The notes: a model not told the origin generated them from the sequence alone. 64,000 bases of DNA from Flavobacterium panacis (GCF_024649945.1 NZ_JANKMS010000008.1:1-64000), one strand, 5' to 3'; positions 41,097 to 50,578 are shown, counted from the stretch's first letter. Translations and numbers: made by a program.

Positions 41097-42164
41097 TTAC
41101 TTAATAATTTCTACTGTATTTCCGTCTTGTAAGTTGATTTGACCTGTAGTAATTACTACATCTCCGTCATTCAAACCATTGATGATTTCAACTTTATCTC
41201 CTAAAATTCTACCAGCAACTACTTTTTTCAATTTAGCAATGTTGTTTTCAACTACGAAAATTTCATTACTGCTCACACTTCCAACAAAAGCATTTCTAGG
41301 AACTACTTTTAAGTTTTGTTTTTGATTGTTTGAACCAAAGTTTGCTGTTCCGTACATACCTGCTTTCAAGTCATTGTTAGCATTGTTTGTAATTTCGATT
41401 TCAACCGGAAAGTTTAATGACTCATTTGCTTTTGCAGCGATAAATGTAATTTTTCCAGAGAAAGTTTTATCAGGATAAACACTTGCAGTAATGTTTACTG
41501 TATTTCCTAATTTTAAACTAGCAACTTGAGTTTCATTTACTGTAACTGTTAATTTTAATTTAGAAACATTTACAATGTCAAACAAAGCAGTTGCAGGCAT
41601 TCCAGCTAAAATAGATCCTGGCTCGATGTATTTTTTGTTGATATATCCGTTAATTGGGGCTTTTACTTTTGTATCTCCAACGTTGATATTCGCTTGTGTT
41701 AAACTAGATTGTGCATTTGTTAAAGCCAATTTTGCCTGATCTAATTGCTGTTTTGTTACACCACCTGTTTTAAAAGCATTTTCGTATCTCGCATAATCCG
41801 CTTTTGCATTTTGATAAACAGCCTGAGCTTGTTGTGCATTTACATTAATAACATCACCTCTTACTGTTAAAAGAGTTTGTCCTACTCTTACATAGTCACC
41901 TTCTTTAACTAAAACACTGATTACTTTTCCAGATTTTTCAGCAGAAAAAGTCAATTCTTGAATAGGTGCAAAGTTTCCGTTTGCAGTAAAACCTAAGTTA
42001 ACATCCTCTGTTTTTACCGTTGCTACTTTTACAGAAACTGCAGCATTTTTTTCTGCTACAATTGCAGTTTTACCTTCGTTTTCCGCCTTATTCTTATTTA
42101 AAATGTAGTTAATCCCGACAAGAGCCACGACTATGATTACGATTGTTATAATTATTTTCTTCAT
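41097..42164 (-). CDS. RND efflux periplasmic adaptor (membrane fusion protein)
   Basis: The 355-residue protein has an N-terminal membrane anchor (about residues 3-23, IIITIVIIVVALVGINYIL). A biotinyl-lipoyl half (VISVLVKEGDYVRVGQTLLT), a coiled-coil hairpin (about 110-165), the second lipoyl half (KAPINGYINKKYIEPG) and beta-barrel/membrane-proximal domains (VYPDKTFSGKITFIA, VVPRNAFVGS) follow. This is the HlyD/AcrA-type adaptor that links the RND pump to the outer-membrane channel. It lies 12 bases after the TolC gene. Confidence 0.93.
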   Translation of the reverse strand: MKKIIITIVIIVVALVGINYILNKNKAENEGKTAIVAEKNAAVSVKVATVKTEDVNLGFTANGNFAPIQELTFSAEKSGKVISVLVKEGDYVRVGQTLLTVRGDVINVNAQQAQAVYQNAKADYARYENAFKTGGVTKQQLDQAKLALTNAQSSLTQANINVGDTKVKAPINGYINKKYIEPGSILAGMPATALFDIVNVSKLKLTVTVNETQVASLKLGNTVNITASVYPDKTFSGKITFIAAKANESLNFPVEIEITNNANNDLKAGMYGTANFGSNNQKQNLKVVPRNAFVGSVSSNEIFVVENNIAKLKKVVAGRILGDKVEIINGLNDGDVVITTGQINLQDGNTVEIIK

Positions 42165-42176
42165 TGTAATAATTTG

Positions 42177-43511
42177 TTATTTAGTAAGAGATTTAAGTTC
42201 GCCTTTTGATTTGATTAGAGATATTTCGGCAATTTTATAATTTAAAACTGCTCTGGTATAGTTATTTTGAGCTTCAAGTGATGCATTTTCTGCGTCTAAC
42301 AAATCGGTTAAAGATGCTAATCCCTGAAGATAATTATTTTTGGTATTGCTAAGAATCTCAGTCGCCAAACGCATATTTTCTTTTTGATTTTCGATCGTTA
42401 CCAGATTATTGTTAATCTGAGTAATAGCATTTCTATAATCTAAATCAAGAGAAAGTTTAGTGTCTTTGATATCTTCCTGAAGTGATCTGATTTCAACGTC
42501 TGCCTGTCTTACTTTAGCACGAGTTCCGAAACCTGTAAAGATTGGCACGTGTAAGTTTAAAGCAATTGCAGAGAAATCTGACCAGTAAACTCCTTTTTCT
42601 GGTTTTGCAAACCAAGGAAATTCAGGTCCCTGACCAATATAGTTGTAACCAGCAGATAAAGAAAGCGTTGGGTAATATCCTGCCTGTACTGCTTTTTTAT
42701 TGAATACTAATAGCTCTTCCTGTTTTTTCAAAAGCAGATATTCTGTTCTGTTTTCAACATTTGGCTCTTGGGTTAAAGCAGCAGGAACCACTTCAAATTC
42801 TTCTTTTGGTAATACAATTTGAGTTTCAATTGGCATACCCATATAGAACTTCAATGCATTTTCCTGTAAAGTAATCTGATTTTTAATTTGTTGACGCTCT
42901 GTATCGATATTAGACATTTTTACGATGATACGATCTAAATCAATTTTTTTAGCAAGACCATTATCAAATTGTCCTTGTACAATATCACGAACCTTTGTAG
43001 TATTAACGTAGTTACTGTCTAACAAAATCAATCTTTCTTGCTGTACATAAACTGAGTAATAGTTATTTGCTACTCTCTCAATAACCTGCTCTTCTGTTAA
43101 CTGATCGTTTATTTGATAAAACTCACGAGTAGATCTCGCTGCTTTTAATCCTGTAAAAACAGATTGATCAAAGATGGCCTGAGTCAAAGAAATCCCTGCA
43201 GTAGAAGTCCACTTTTGACCAAATGCTGCCTGAATTGCTGTTCCTGGCGCACCAAACGCAGCTCCATCAATAACAGTTGTCTGAATAATTGGATTGTGTG
43301 TTAAATTCCCGTTTGCACTAATTTGTGGCAAAGCTCTTGAACGCACTTCCTGAATTTTATATTCACTATTTTCAACCTGAAGTTTTGCTTTTTTAGCATC
43401 AGCTTTATTTTGAAGCGCATAATTGACTGCGTCTTTCAGAGTTAAAGTAGTGGTTTGTGCAGTGGCAGACAAGCCTATTGTACACAAAACTATAAGAAAG
43501 ATTCTTTTCAT
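42177..43511 (-). CDS. TolC-family outer-membrane efflux protein
   Basis: The 444-residue protein has a signal peptide (MKRIFLIVLCTIGLSATAQ). Two repeated halves of the outer-membrane efflux fold follow, with long helices (LKDAVNYALQNKADAKKAKLQVENS; LLDAENASLEAQNNYTRAVLNYKIAEISLIKSKGEL) and beta strands between. It forms the trimeric exit channel of the pump. It is the first structural gene of the operon after the TetR gene, 87 bases downstream of it. No lipobox Cys. Confidence 0.92.
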   Translation of the reverse strand: MKRIFLIVLCTIGLSATAQTTTLTLKDAVNYALQNKADAKKAKLQVENSEYKIQEVRSRALPQISANGNLTHNPIIQTTVIDGAAFGAPGTAIQAAFGQKWTSTAGISLTQAIFDQSVFTGLKAARSTREFYQINDQLTEEQVIERVANNYYSVYVQQERLILLDSNYVNTTKVRDIVQGQFDNGLAKKIDLDRIIVKMSNIDTERQQIKNQITLQENALKFYMGMPIETQIVLPKEEFEVVPAALTQEPNVENRTEYLLLKKQEELLVFNKKAVQAGYYPTLSLSAGYNYIGQGPEFPWFAKPEKGVYWSDFSAIALNLHVPIFTGFGTRAKVRQADVEIRSLQEDIKDTKLSLDLDYRNAITQINNNLVTIENQKENMRLATEILSNTKNNYLQGLASLTDLLDAENASLEAQNNYTRAVLNYKIAEISLIKSKGELKSLTK

Positions 43512-43598
43512 AAATGTTACTATTTATTTTTAAATTTGAGATGAGACCATCATTTCATCTTTACCCTCTCAGAAAAATGACAGTCAATTTTGGAATGG

Positions 43599-44198
43599 TT
43601 AATTATTAATTCTTTTTAATTGCTTTTCTAACTCCTCGACTCCTTTATCAGTAGCCATTGCACGAGTATGATATTCTAAAGCTTCTAATTCTATTCTTTG
43701 TGCTTCGCTTTCAGAAACGGTATTTTCATTGATATGAAAAACCAGTGTATAATAAAACCTCACATAAACCTCCACATTCAAATCACTTCTGTAAAGTCCC
43801 TCTTTAATTCCTTTTTCTATATTATCCCTAAAACATTGTGTACATTGATCCAACTCAAAAGAAAGAATGTTTTGGTAAATCTCAGGATAATGTTTTTTAA
43901 GCTGATAAATTGGAGAAGTATCGGTATTGTTTTTAAACATATCACGAAACATTTCTCTAATTTCAAAATTCTCATGAATAGCATTGTAATTCTTTGCTAC
44001 AATAGTATCCATAATCTCGTGTACCTGTCTGTGCACCATCGAAGTACTTTCTTCAATCAAAACCTCTTTATTGCAGAAATATTTGTAGATCGTTTTTTTA
44101 GAAATACACATTTCTCCCGCAATGTCATCCATTGTAACACTTTTAAAACCAAGCTTTAAAAAAAGTTCGCTTGCTTTTGCTATTATTTTCTCTTTCAT
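43599..44198 (-). CDS. TetR-family repressor of the RND efflux operon
   Basis: The 199-residue protein has a TetR helix-turn-helix (about residues 1-48, MKEKIIAKASELFLKLGFKS then VTMDDIAGEMCISKKTIYKYFCNKEVLI) and an all-helical ligand domain. I chose ATG 44198 (MKEKIIAK); the longer frame to 44243 would run through the promoter and operator. It is the first gene of the efflux operon and has a GGAAACT-N15-AGTTTCC site in its own promoter, so it is probably autoregulated. The same site type occurs twice in front of the YceI gene. Confidence 0.9.
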   Translation of the reverse strand: MKEKIIAKASELFLKLGFKSVTMDDIAGEMCISKKTIYKYFCNKEVLIEESTSMVHRQVHEIMDTIVAKNYNAIHENFEIREMFRDMFKNNTDTSPIYQLKKHYPEIYQNILSFELDQCTQCFRDNIEKGIKEGLYRSDLNVEVYVRFYYTLVFHINENTVSESEAQRIELEALEYHTRAMATDKGVEELEKQLKRINN

Positions 44199-44221
44199 CT
44201 TAAATTCCTCGAATTCTATTA

Positions 44222-44262
44222 CAAATATACCTAGGAAACTCAAATCAAAAAAAATAGTTTCC
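44222..44262 (-). promoter_or_regulatory. TetR-operon promoter and operator
   Basis: On the minus strand the -7 element TATATTTG (CAAATATA at 44222-44229) is followed upstream by the inverted repeat GGAAACT (44234-44240) and AGTTTCC (44256-44262), 29 bases in all. The repeat occupies the spacer and -33 region, so a bound TetR protein would block RNA polymerase. Confidence 0.7.
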
Positions 44263-44308
44263 GTTTTGTTTGTAATAATTTTACATTAACTTATTGATTA
44301 AGTAAGAT

Positions 44309-44827
44309 TTATATGCTAAATTCTAAATTTGCAATCAATTTTATATCTTTTCCTAACGCCGAACCATTGTGATGAAATGAATTATAATCTAATCCAAAAT
44401 CTTGACGTTTAATATCTCCTTTAATTTCAAAAGCAACCTTTTTCTCTCCATTATAGGTATTTACTCCAATAAATTCTGCATCAAGTTCTACCACTCTAGT
44501 CACATCTTTTATGGTTAAATCTCCTTTAATAAAGTTGATATTGTTGTTTACTTTTTGAAATGAAGTCGATTTAAAACTTATGATTGGATGCTCATCTTCT
44601 TCAAAAAAATCTTGAAGTTGTAAATAAGCGTCTACTTGCTGGAAACTCTCATCTTTATTATTAATATCAAGTGAAAACTCTACCGATGCATCTTCAAGTT
44701 CATTATCTTCTAGACTCACATAACCACCAAATTTATTGGTAGCTCCTCCTAAATAGGCAATTTTTGAATGTCTCATTTTTATTAAAACATCTGATTGTGT
44801 TGAATCTAAGGTCCATGTTGTTTTCAT
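44309..44827 (-). CDS. YceI-family protein
   Basis: The 172-residue protein has the YceI lipocalin-like pattern: TTWTLDSTQSDVLIKMRHSK, EFSLDINNKDESF, LQDFFEEDEHPIISFKSTSF, IKGDLTIKDVTRVVELDAEF, FEIKGDIKRQDFGLDY. It has no signal peptide, so it stays in the cytoplasm, unlike the periplasmic E. coli YceI. The family binds polyisoprenoid-type lipids. Its promoter carries the same operator type as the TetR gene, so it is probably co-regulated with the efflux pump. This suggests a link to lipophilic stress. Confidence 0.9.
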   Translation of the reverse strand: MKTTWTLDSTQSDVLIKMRHSKIAYLGGATNKFGGYVSLEDNELEDASVEFSLDINNKDESFQQVDAYLQLQDFFEEDEHPIISFKSTSFQKVNNNINFIKGDLTIKDVTRVVELDAEFIGVNTYNGEKKVAFEIKGDIKRQDFGLDYNSFHHNGSALGKDIKLIANLEFSI

Positions 44828-44872
44828 AAATAATTGATTTTAATGAGTTTATAAAACACTCTAATCTTACTT

Positions 44873-44951
44873 GGAAACTTTTTTAGTGTTCTTGGTTTCC
44901 ATTTTACGGTGCAAATATAAACAGGAAACCGAGAACACCAAAAAAGTTTCC
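44873..44951 (-). promoter_or_regulatory. Double TetR-type operator around the YceI promoter
   Basis: Two 28-base sites occur: GGAAACT-N14-GGTTTCC (44873-44900) and GGAAACC-N14-AGTTTCC (44924-44951). They are mirror images of each other (27 of 30 bases match). Between them lies the minus-strand -7 element TATATTTG (44912-44919), with TTTG (CAAA at 44939-44942) 19 bases upstream inside the second site. The distance from -7 to operator is four bases, exactly as at the TetR gene. Confidence 0.75.
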
Positions 44952-45060
44952 ATGTTTTTTTTTATTTTTTTAACGATTTAATTTTGAGCTGGTTTAACAA
45001 GAAACATTAAATCTTTGTCAGCATTTGATATTTATCAGGAAATAATTCATTATTGAATTG

Positions 45061-45068
45061 TATCTTTG
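45061..45068 (+). promoter_or_regulatory. -7 element of the polyprenyl synthetase gene
   Basis: TATCTTTG lies 26 bases before the ATG at 45095. A -33 TTG is not seen at the best distance. Confidence 0.5.
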
Positions 45069-45094
45069 AGGCACTTAAATAAGAATTTTGTTTT

Positions 45095-46069
45095 ATGCAT
45101 GACATTACTCAGTACCAGGATTTTTTTATAAAATATTTAGAAAATCAGAACATACACAAAGAGCCTGTTAATCTTTATGAACCGATTGAATATATTTTAG
45201 GTCTTGGCGGAAAACGCATTCGTCCGGTTCTAACCTTGATGGCTGCGGAAGTTTTTGATACTGATTACACAATTGCTCTTCCTGCTGCAATGGCGGTAGA
45301 AGTTTTTCATAATTTCTCGTTGGTTCACGACGACATTATGGATGACGCACCTTTACGAAGAGGGCAAATTACCGTTCATGAAAAATGGAATTTAAATACT
45401 GGAATCCTTTCTGGAGATGCGATGTTGATTTTGGCTTATCAATATTTTGAGCAATACGAACCAAATGTCTTTAGAAATCTGGCCAAATTATTCAGCAAAA
45501 CAGCTCTTGAAGTTTGCGAAGGACAGCAATGGGATGTGGATTTTGAAGTCCGTAAAGACGTTACAATTCCAGAATACCTAAAAATGATTGAATACAAAAC
45601 AGCTGTTTTAGTTGCCGCTGCCATGAAAATGGGTGCAATCGTTGCCAAAACTTCTGAAAAAGAAGCTGATTTAATCTATGATTTCGGACTTAATTTAGGA
45701 TTAGCTTTTCAACTGCAAGATGATTATCTAGACGCTTTTGGAGATCCGGAAACTTTTGGAAAACAAGTTGGAGGCGATATAATTGAAAACAAAAAAACGT
45801 ATTTATATTTAAAAGCTTTAGAATTTTCGTCAAGCAAAAAAGCATCAGAATTAGAACAATTATTTACACTTCAATTAGACGATAATATTGAAAAAATAGA
45901 AACAGCGAAAACCATTTTTAACGAATCTGGTGCTTCAAAAGCAACACAAGAAGCTATTGAAATGTACACTTTTAAGGCTTTTGAAACTTTAGAAAAAATG
46001 GAAATCAATTCTGAAAAGAAAGCTGTTTTAAGAACTTTCGGAGAGAATTTAATGGGACGTAAAGTCTAG
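45095..46069 (+). CDS. Polyprenyl diphosphate synthase, short-chain type
   Basis: The 324-residue protein has both Asp-rich motifs of isoprenyl synthases: SLVHDDIMDDAPLRRG (first, DDxxD) and FQLQDDYLDAFGD (second), plus GGKRIRP and LSGDAMLILAYQY. The fifth residue before the first motif is Phe. In this family an aromatic residue there limits chain length and indicates farnesyl or geranylgeranyl diphosphate synthesis rather than the long quinone side chain. It serves isoprenoid supply (quinones, carotenoids, undecaprenyl precursors). A small conserved-looking gene follows in the same direction. Confidence 0.9.
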   Translation: MHDITQYQDFFIKYLENQNIHKEPVNLYEPIEYILGLGGKRIRPVLTLMAAEVFDTDYTIALPAAMAVEVFHNFSLVHDDIMDDAPLRRGQITVHEKWNLNTGILSGDAMLILAYQYFEQYEPNVFRNLAKLFSKTALEVCEGQQWDVDFEVRKDVTIPEYLKMIEYKTAVLVAAAMKMGAIVAKTSEKEADLIYDFGLNLGLAFQLQDDYLDAFGDPETFGKQVGGDIIENKKTYLYLKALEFSSSKKASELEQLFTLQLDDNIEKIETAKTIFNESGASKATQEAIEMYTFKAFETLEKMEINSEKKAVLRTFGENLMGRKV

Positions 46070-46132
46070 TTTTCAGTAATCAGTGTCAGTATTCAGTAAA
46101 TCTACAATCATCAATCTAAAATCTAAAATATC

Positions 46133-46486
46133 ATGTTTGTAGCACCCGTAAATACCGAATCATTATTAGCGCAAGCACAAGCGGAGACTTTATATCTAAA
46201 CTTGATTGAGCAGATTAATAAAGATTTTAATTTGGCTAATGAGGGAATTGATTTTCCACTGAGCATTTCGCCAGATGAACTAAAAATCCAGCTTCACGAA
46301 AAAGTCTACAGAATGATTCAGTACAAGTTTGCTGAATATCTAAATCTACTCTATATTATTGATGTTCCAGAAAATGAGATAAAAAGTCTTGATGGATCTG
46401 ATTTAGTTATTTTAGCGGAAAAAGTTGCCTTCTTGATTTTAAAAAGAGAATGGCAGAAAGTTTGGTTCAGAAATTATTACAAATAA
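46133..46486 (+). CDS. Hypothetical protein, 117 aa, downstream of the polyprenyl synthase
   Basis: The acidic, helical protein (MFVAPVNTESLLAQAQAETL) contains IQLHEKVYRMIQYKFAEYLN and ends LKREWQKVWFRNYYK. No motif is recognised. It follows the polyprenyl synthase by 63 bases that hold simple ATCTAAAATCTAAAATAT-type words, so it is probably co-transcribed. I believe it recurs in this position in Flavobacteria but cannot give a function. Confidence 0.7.
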   Translation: MFVAPVNTESLLAQAQAETLYLNLIEQINKDFNLANEGIDFPLSISPDELKIQLHEKVYRMIQYKFAEYLNLLYIIDVPENEIKSLDGSDLVILAEKVAFLILKREWQKVWFRNYYK

Positions 46487-46488
46487 CT

Positions 46489-47067
46489 TTAATTGTTTAT
46501 TAAAATACTATAATTTTCAGGTCTTACGATTTTTCGCAGTTTGTCCAACTCCGTCCCAAGACCAAAACCTTCAGTATCAATTTTGTTCCCTACAAATTGA
46601 ACGCGGCCACATTTAAAGCACATCTTAACTATTCCTACCGTTTCTTTTTTCTCTTTAAAAATAAAAATATCACGGTATTCTGCTGCACAGGCTGCAAAGG
46701 TATCTTGCAATGAATCTTTTTCACTAAACACATTTTCAATCTCTTTTTGCTGTTTTTGCGATAAATTTGATTTTTTGTAATTATAATTCGACAGAATTTT
46801 TTCGAAATTTTCTTTTGGAATAGTTTCTGGGAAATGATGTACAAACAAATCTATAAACTCTAATTCTTTTGGAGTATTCTTTTCTTTCATCAAAATTTCT
46901 GCAAGATCTTCTTCTGAAAAATTCAAATAATAATGATCGATTTCATCGGCATCAAAAAAAGGTCGTAATTCTTTTTTTACAACCTTCTCATTATTATTAT
47001 CTGCTTTCTTAGAATTATTGCAACTTAAAAATACAATTACAGTAATTAAAAATAATATTTTCTTCAA
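46489..47067 (-). CDS. Lipoprotein of unknown function
   Basis: The 192-residue protein has a lipoprotein signal (MKKILFLITVIVFLSCNNSK, Cys16). The mature part is Lys/Glu-rich and contains CAAEYRDIFIFKEKKETVGIVKMCFKCGRVQFVG, with a CFKCG pair that could bind a metal or form a disulfide. No family recognised. It is convergent with the 117-aa gene (three-base gap) and probably follows the barrel gene at 47119 in one transcript. Confidence 0.7.
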   Translation of the reverse strand: MKKILFLITVIVFLSCNNSKKADNNNEKVVKKELRPFFDADEIDHYYLNFSEEDLAEILMKEKNTPKELEFIDLFVHHFPETIPKENFEKILSNYNYKKSNLSQKQQKEIENVFSEKDSLQDTFAACAAEYRDIFIFKEKKETVGIVKMCFKCGRVQFVGNKIDTEGFGLGTELDKLRKIVRPENYSILINN

Positions 47068-47079
47068 ATTTCTGCTTTT

Positions 47080-47118
47080 TTAAAACTTAGAATCTTAGCA
47101 TCTCAGCACCTTAGAACC
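47080..47118. repeat. CTTAGAA/CTTAG word array
   Basis: The gap between the barrel and lipoprotein genes reads CTTAGAATCTTAGCATCTCA, then CACCTTAGAACCTTAGAAA: four CTTAG words at about 10-base steps. It is a further example of the reiterated-word spacers seen in this window. Confidence 0.6.
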
Positions 47119-47670
47119 TTAGAAATACACTCTCACAAAAGGCATAAATCCGGAACCGTAAAGACTTTTATTAGGATCATAAAGAACATCGTAACGCGCG
47201 CCAATTGTAACATTTCCGGTTCTATAACCTGCTCCAAGATATAAGGCGGTATTCCAATAACTATCAGAAAAAGCAGGTCTGTTTATATTAGACTCATATC
47301 TTGTATCTACTTTTACCTGCTCTAATTCTGCAGACAGTTGGACTTCCGGAATTGGGTTTACAAGTGTAATTAAACTTCCTCCGTAAACATACGATTCATA
47401 ATAATTTCTTGAATTCAAATATCCAAACTGCAATCCAACTCCAACAGCAACAATTTCATTGACATTATAGATTGCACTAGGCATTACAGAAATATCTGTA
47501 TATCCAGAACCGAAGCCTAAACCCAATCCACCTCCAAATTGAACTTTATCCCAAAAATTATTGCTATTATCAATTACATACTTTTGCTGTGCAATTGTGT
47601 AACTTGAGAATAAGACTGCCAAAATCACAAAATAATATTTGCAATCGATTGAAAATTGAATTTTATTCAT
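47119..47670 (-). CDS. Outer-membrane beta-barrel protein
   Basis: The 183-residue protein has a signal peptide ending near SYTIAQ (about residue 27). It then alternates amphipathic strands (VQFGGGLGLGFGSGYTDISV, EIVAVGVGLQFGYLN, LYLGAGYRTGNVTIGARYDV) and ends in FVRVYF, the terminal aromatic signature of outer-membrane barrels. It is about an eight-strand barrel. The role is unknown; such proteins may be porins or structural components. It is divergent from sucA. Confidence 0.8.
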   Translation of the reverse strand: MNKIQFSIDCKYYFVILAVLFSSYTIAQQKYVIDNSNNFWDKVQFGGGLGLGFGSGYTDISVMPSAIYNVNEIVAVGVGLQFGYLNSRNYYESYVYGGSLITLVNPIPEVQLSAELEQVKVDTRYESNINRPAFSDSYWNTALYLGAGYRTGNVTIGARYDVLYDPNKSLYGSGFMPFVRVYF

Positions 47671-47742
47671 AGTTAACGTTTATTTTAACAAATTTTTACG
47701 TAAAAGTACGTAAAAAAAAGATTTAAATAAATGTGATTGTTG

Positions 47743-47750
47743 TACTTTTG
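47743..47750 (+). promoter_or_regulatory. -7 element of the sucA-sucB operon
   Basis: TACTTTTG lies 36 bases before the chosen sucA start. No good TTG is seen 17-23 bases upstream, where the sequence is A-rich. Confidence 0.45.
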
Positions 47751-47786
47751 CTTTTCTATATAACAAAAAGTATATTCACTCATATT

Positions 47787-50561
47787 ATGGATAGGTTTTC
47801 ATTTTTAAACGCAGCGCATACCGAGTTTTTTGCACAATTATACGATCAATATTTAGTTAACCCAGACAGCGTTGAGCCTAGCTGGAGAAGTTTCTTTCAA
47901 GGTTTTGACTTTGGACAAACAACTTATAACGACGAAAACCCTGTGCAAACGATCGTTGAGTACGTGACTAGCGATAACGCAGATTGTAGTTTGGTTTCAG
48001 AAAAACTGCAAAAAGAATTCAACGTATTAAAATTAATTGACGGATACCGTACGCGCGGGCATTTATTCACGAAAACAAATCCTGTTCGTGACCGTAGAAC
48101 TTCATCTCCAACTTTGGATATCGAAAACTTCGGATTATCAACAGCTGACCTTTCAACTGTTTTTGACGCTGCTCAAACAATTGGAATGGCGCCTTCTTCT
48201 TTACAAGATATCGTAAATCGCCTTAAAGCTATTTACTGTCAGCATATCGGTATTGAATATATGTATATCAGAAATCCTGGCGTTGTAAAATGGATTCAGG
48301 ACAAATTATCGGTAAACGTTAATCAGCCTACTTTCTCTTCTGCAGAAAAGAAAACTATCTTAAATAAATTAAACGAAGCTGTTTCTTTTGAGAACTTCCT
48401 TCATACTAAATATGTTGGACAAAAACGTTTCTCATTAGAAGGTGGAGAATCTATCATTCCGGCTTTAGATGCATTAATCGAACAAGCTGCTGAAAAAGGT
48501 GTTGAACAATTCGTAATGGGAATGGCACACCGTGGTCGTTTGAACGTTTTGGCAAACATCTTCGGAAAATCTACTCAAGATATCTTTGGTGAGTTTGACG
48601 GAAAAGATTACGATCAAGAATATTTTGATGGTGACGTAAAATACCACTTAGGTCTTACTGCCGACAGAAAAACAAGATCTGGAAAAAGCATCAACATCAA
48701 TTTAGCACCAAACCCTTCTCACTTAGAAACGGTTGGAGCTGTAATTGAAGGTATCACAAGAGCGAAACAAGACAAACATTATGCTGACGATTTCTCTAAA
48801 GTATTGCCTATCGCAGTACACGGAGATGCTGCAATTGCAGGTCAAGGTATTTTATACGAAATCATTCAAATGGCTCAACTTGATGGTTACAAAACTGGAG
48901 GAACAATCCATATCGTAATCAACAACCAAGTCGGATTTACAACAAACTACTTAGACGCTCGTTCTTCTACCTATTGTACAGACGTTGCTAAAGTAACATT
49001 ATCTCCAGTATTACACGTAAATGCTGATGATGCTGAAGCCGTTGTTCACGCAATGTCTTTTGCATTAGACTACAGAATGCAATTTGGACGTGACGTATTT
49101 ATTGACTTGTTAGGATATAGAAAATACGGGCATAACGAAGGTGACGAACCTCGTTTCACGCAACCAGTTTTATATAAAATCATTGCTAAACATAAAAACC
49201 CAAGAGACATTTACGCAGAGAAATTACTTTCTGAAGGCGTAATCGATGCTTCTTATGTTAATGCTTTAGAAAAAGAGTACAAATCTGCTTTAGAAGAAAA
49301 CTTAGAAGCTTCTCGTAAAAAAGATTTGACTATCATTACTCCATTCATGAAAAACGAATGGGACGGATTTGTTCAAGTAACAGACACTCAAATGCTTCAA
49401 AAAGTAGATACTACTTTTGCTAAGGAAGGATTAGATTCTATCATCAATACCATTTCAACTTTACCATCAGACAAAAAGTTCATCAACAAGATCACTAAAA
49501 TTGTTACGGATAGAAAAGTAGGATACGATAACAACACTCTTGACTGGGGAACTGCAGAAGCATTAGCTTATGGATCTCTTTTAACAGAAGGATTTGATGT
49601 TCGTATTTCTGGTCAGGACGTAGAAAGAGGAACTTTCTCTCACCGTCACGCTGTTGTAAAAGTAGAAGATTCTGAAGAAGAAGTTATTCTATTAGACGCT
49701 ATCGAAAACAAAAAAGGAAAATTTGGCGTATTCAACTCACTTTTATCTGAGTACGGAGTTTTAGGTTTTGATTATGGTTATGCATTAGCAAATCCAAAAG
49801 CCTTAACAATCTGGGAAGCACAATTTGGAGATTTCTCTAACGGTGCTCAAATTATGATTGACCAATATATTTCTTGTGGAGAAGATAAATGGAACAACCA
49901 AAATGGTATTGTGATGTTATTGCCTCACGGTTATGAAGGACAAGGTGCAGAACACTCTTCTGCAAGAATGGAACGTTACTTACAACTTTGTGCAAGACAT
50001 AATATGTATGTTGCAGATTGTACAACGCCAGCTAACTTCTTCCACTTGTTAAGAAGACAAATGAAAACGAATTTCCGTAAACCTTTAGTTGTATTCTCTC
50101 CAAAAAGTTTGCTACGTGATCCAAGATGCGTATCAACTGTTGAAGAATTGGCAACTGGAAGTTTCCAAGAAACAATTGATGACAATACTGTAGATAAAAA
50201 GAAAGTTAAAACTTTAGTTTTCTGTACAGGTAAATTCTACTACGATATTGTTGCTGAAAGAGAAAACAATGGAAGAAATGACGTTGCTGTTGTTCGTATC
50301 GAGCAATTATTCCCTTTCCCAGTTGATCAGATTAAAGAAATCATTGCAAAATATCCAAATGCCGATGATTATGTTTGGGCGCAAGAAGAGCCTAAAAACA
50401 TGGGAGCTTACAGCTTTATGTTAATGAACTTTGATCTTGTTAAATGGAGATTAGCTTCATTAAAAGCATATTCTGCTCCAGCATCTGGAAGTTACACACG
50501 TGCTAAACGTCGTCACGCAGATGCAATTAGAATGGTATTCGATAAAGATTTATTCAGATAA
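47787..50561 (+). CDS. sucA: 2-oxoglutarate dehydrogenase E1 component
   Basis: The 924-residue protein is the thiamine-diphosphate E1 of the TCA-cycle 2-oxoglutarate dehydrogenase complex. It shows the N-terminal E2-binding segment (MDRFSFLNAAHTEFFAQLYDQYL), the RTRGHLFTKTNP block, QFVMGMAHRGRLNVLANIFG, HGDAAIAGQGILYEI (ThDP-binding region), INNQVGFTT and the transketolase-like C-terminal part (SGQDVERGTFSHRHAVV, LPHGYEGQGAEHSSARMERYLQL). ATG 47787 is chosen because the in-frame extension from 47733 contains the -7 element. sucB follows after 84 bases; E3 (lpd) is not in the window. Confidence 0.96.
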   Translation: MDRFSFLNAAHTEFFAQLYDQYLVNPDSVEPSWRSFFQGFDFGQTTYNDENPVQTIVEYVTSDNADCSLVSEKLQKEFNVLKLIDGYRTRGHLFTKTNPVRDRRTSSPTLDIENFGLSTADLSTVFDAAQTIGMAPSSLQDIVNRLKAIYCQHIGIEYMYIRNPGVVKWIQDKLSVNVNQPTFSSAEKKTILNKLNEAVSFENFLHTKYVGQKRFSLEGGESIIPALDALIEQAAEKGVEQFVMGMAHRGRLNVLANIFGKSTQDIFGEFDGKDYDQEYFDGDVKYHLGLTADRKTRSGKSININLAPNPSHLETVGAVIEGITRAKQDKHYADDFSKVLPIAVHGDAAIAGQGILYEIIQMAQLDGYKTGGTIHIVINNQVGFTTNYLDARSSTYCTDVAKVTLSPVLHVNADDAEAVVHAMSFALDYRMQFGRDVFIDLLGYRKYGHNEGDEPRFTQPVLYKIIAKHKNPRDIYAEKLLSEGVIDASYVNALEKEYKSALEENLEASRKKDLTIITPFMKNEWDGFVQVTDTQMLQKVDTTFAKEGLDSIINTISTLPSDKKFINKITKIVTDRKVGYDNNTLDWGTAEALAYGSLLTEGFDVRISGQDVERGTFSHRHAVVKVEDSEEEVILLDAIENKKGKFGVFNSLLSEYGVLGFDYGYALANPKALTIWEAQFGDFSNGAQIMIDQYISCGEDKWNNQNGIVMLLPHGYEGQGAEHSSARMERYLQLCARHNMYVADCTTPANFFHLLRRQMKTNFRKPLVVFSPKSLLRDPRCVSTVEELATGSFQETIDDNTVDKKKVKTLVFCTGKFYYDIVAERENNGRNDVAVVRIEQLFPFPVDQIKEIIAKYPNADDYVWAQEEPKNMGAYSFMLMNFDLVKWRLASLKAYSAPASGSYTRAKRRHADAIRMVFDKDLFR

Positions 50562-50578
50562 TAAAAAAATAGTTTCAA

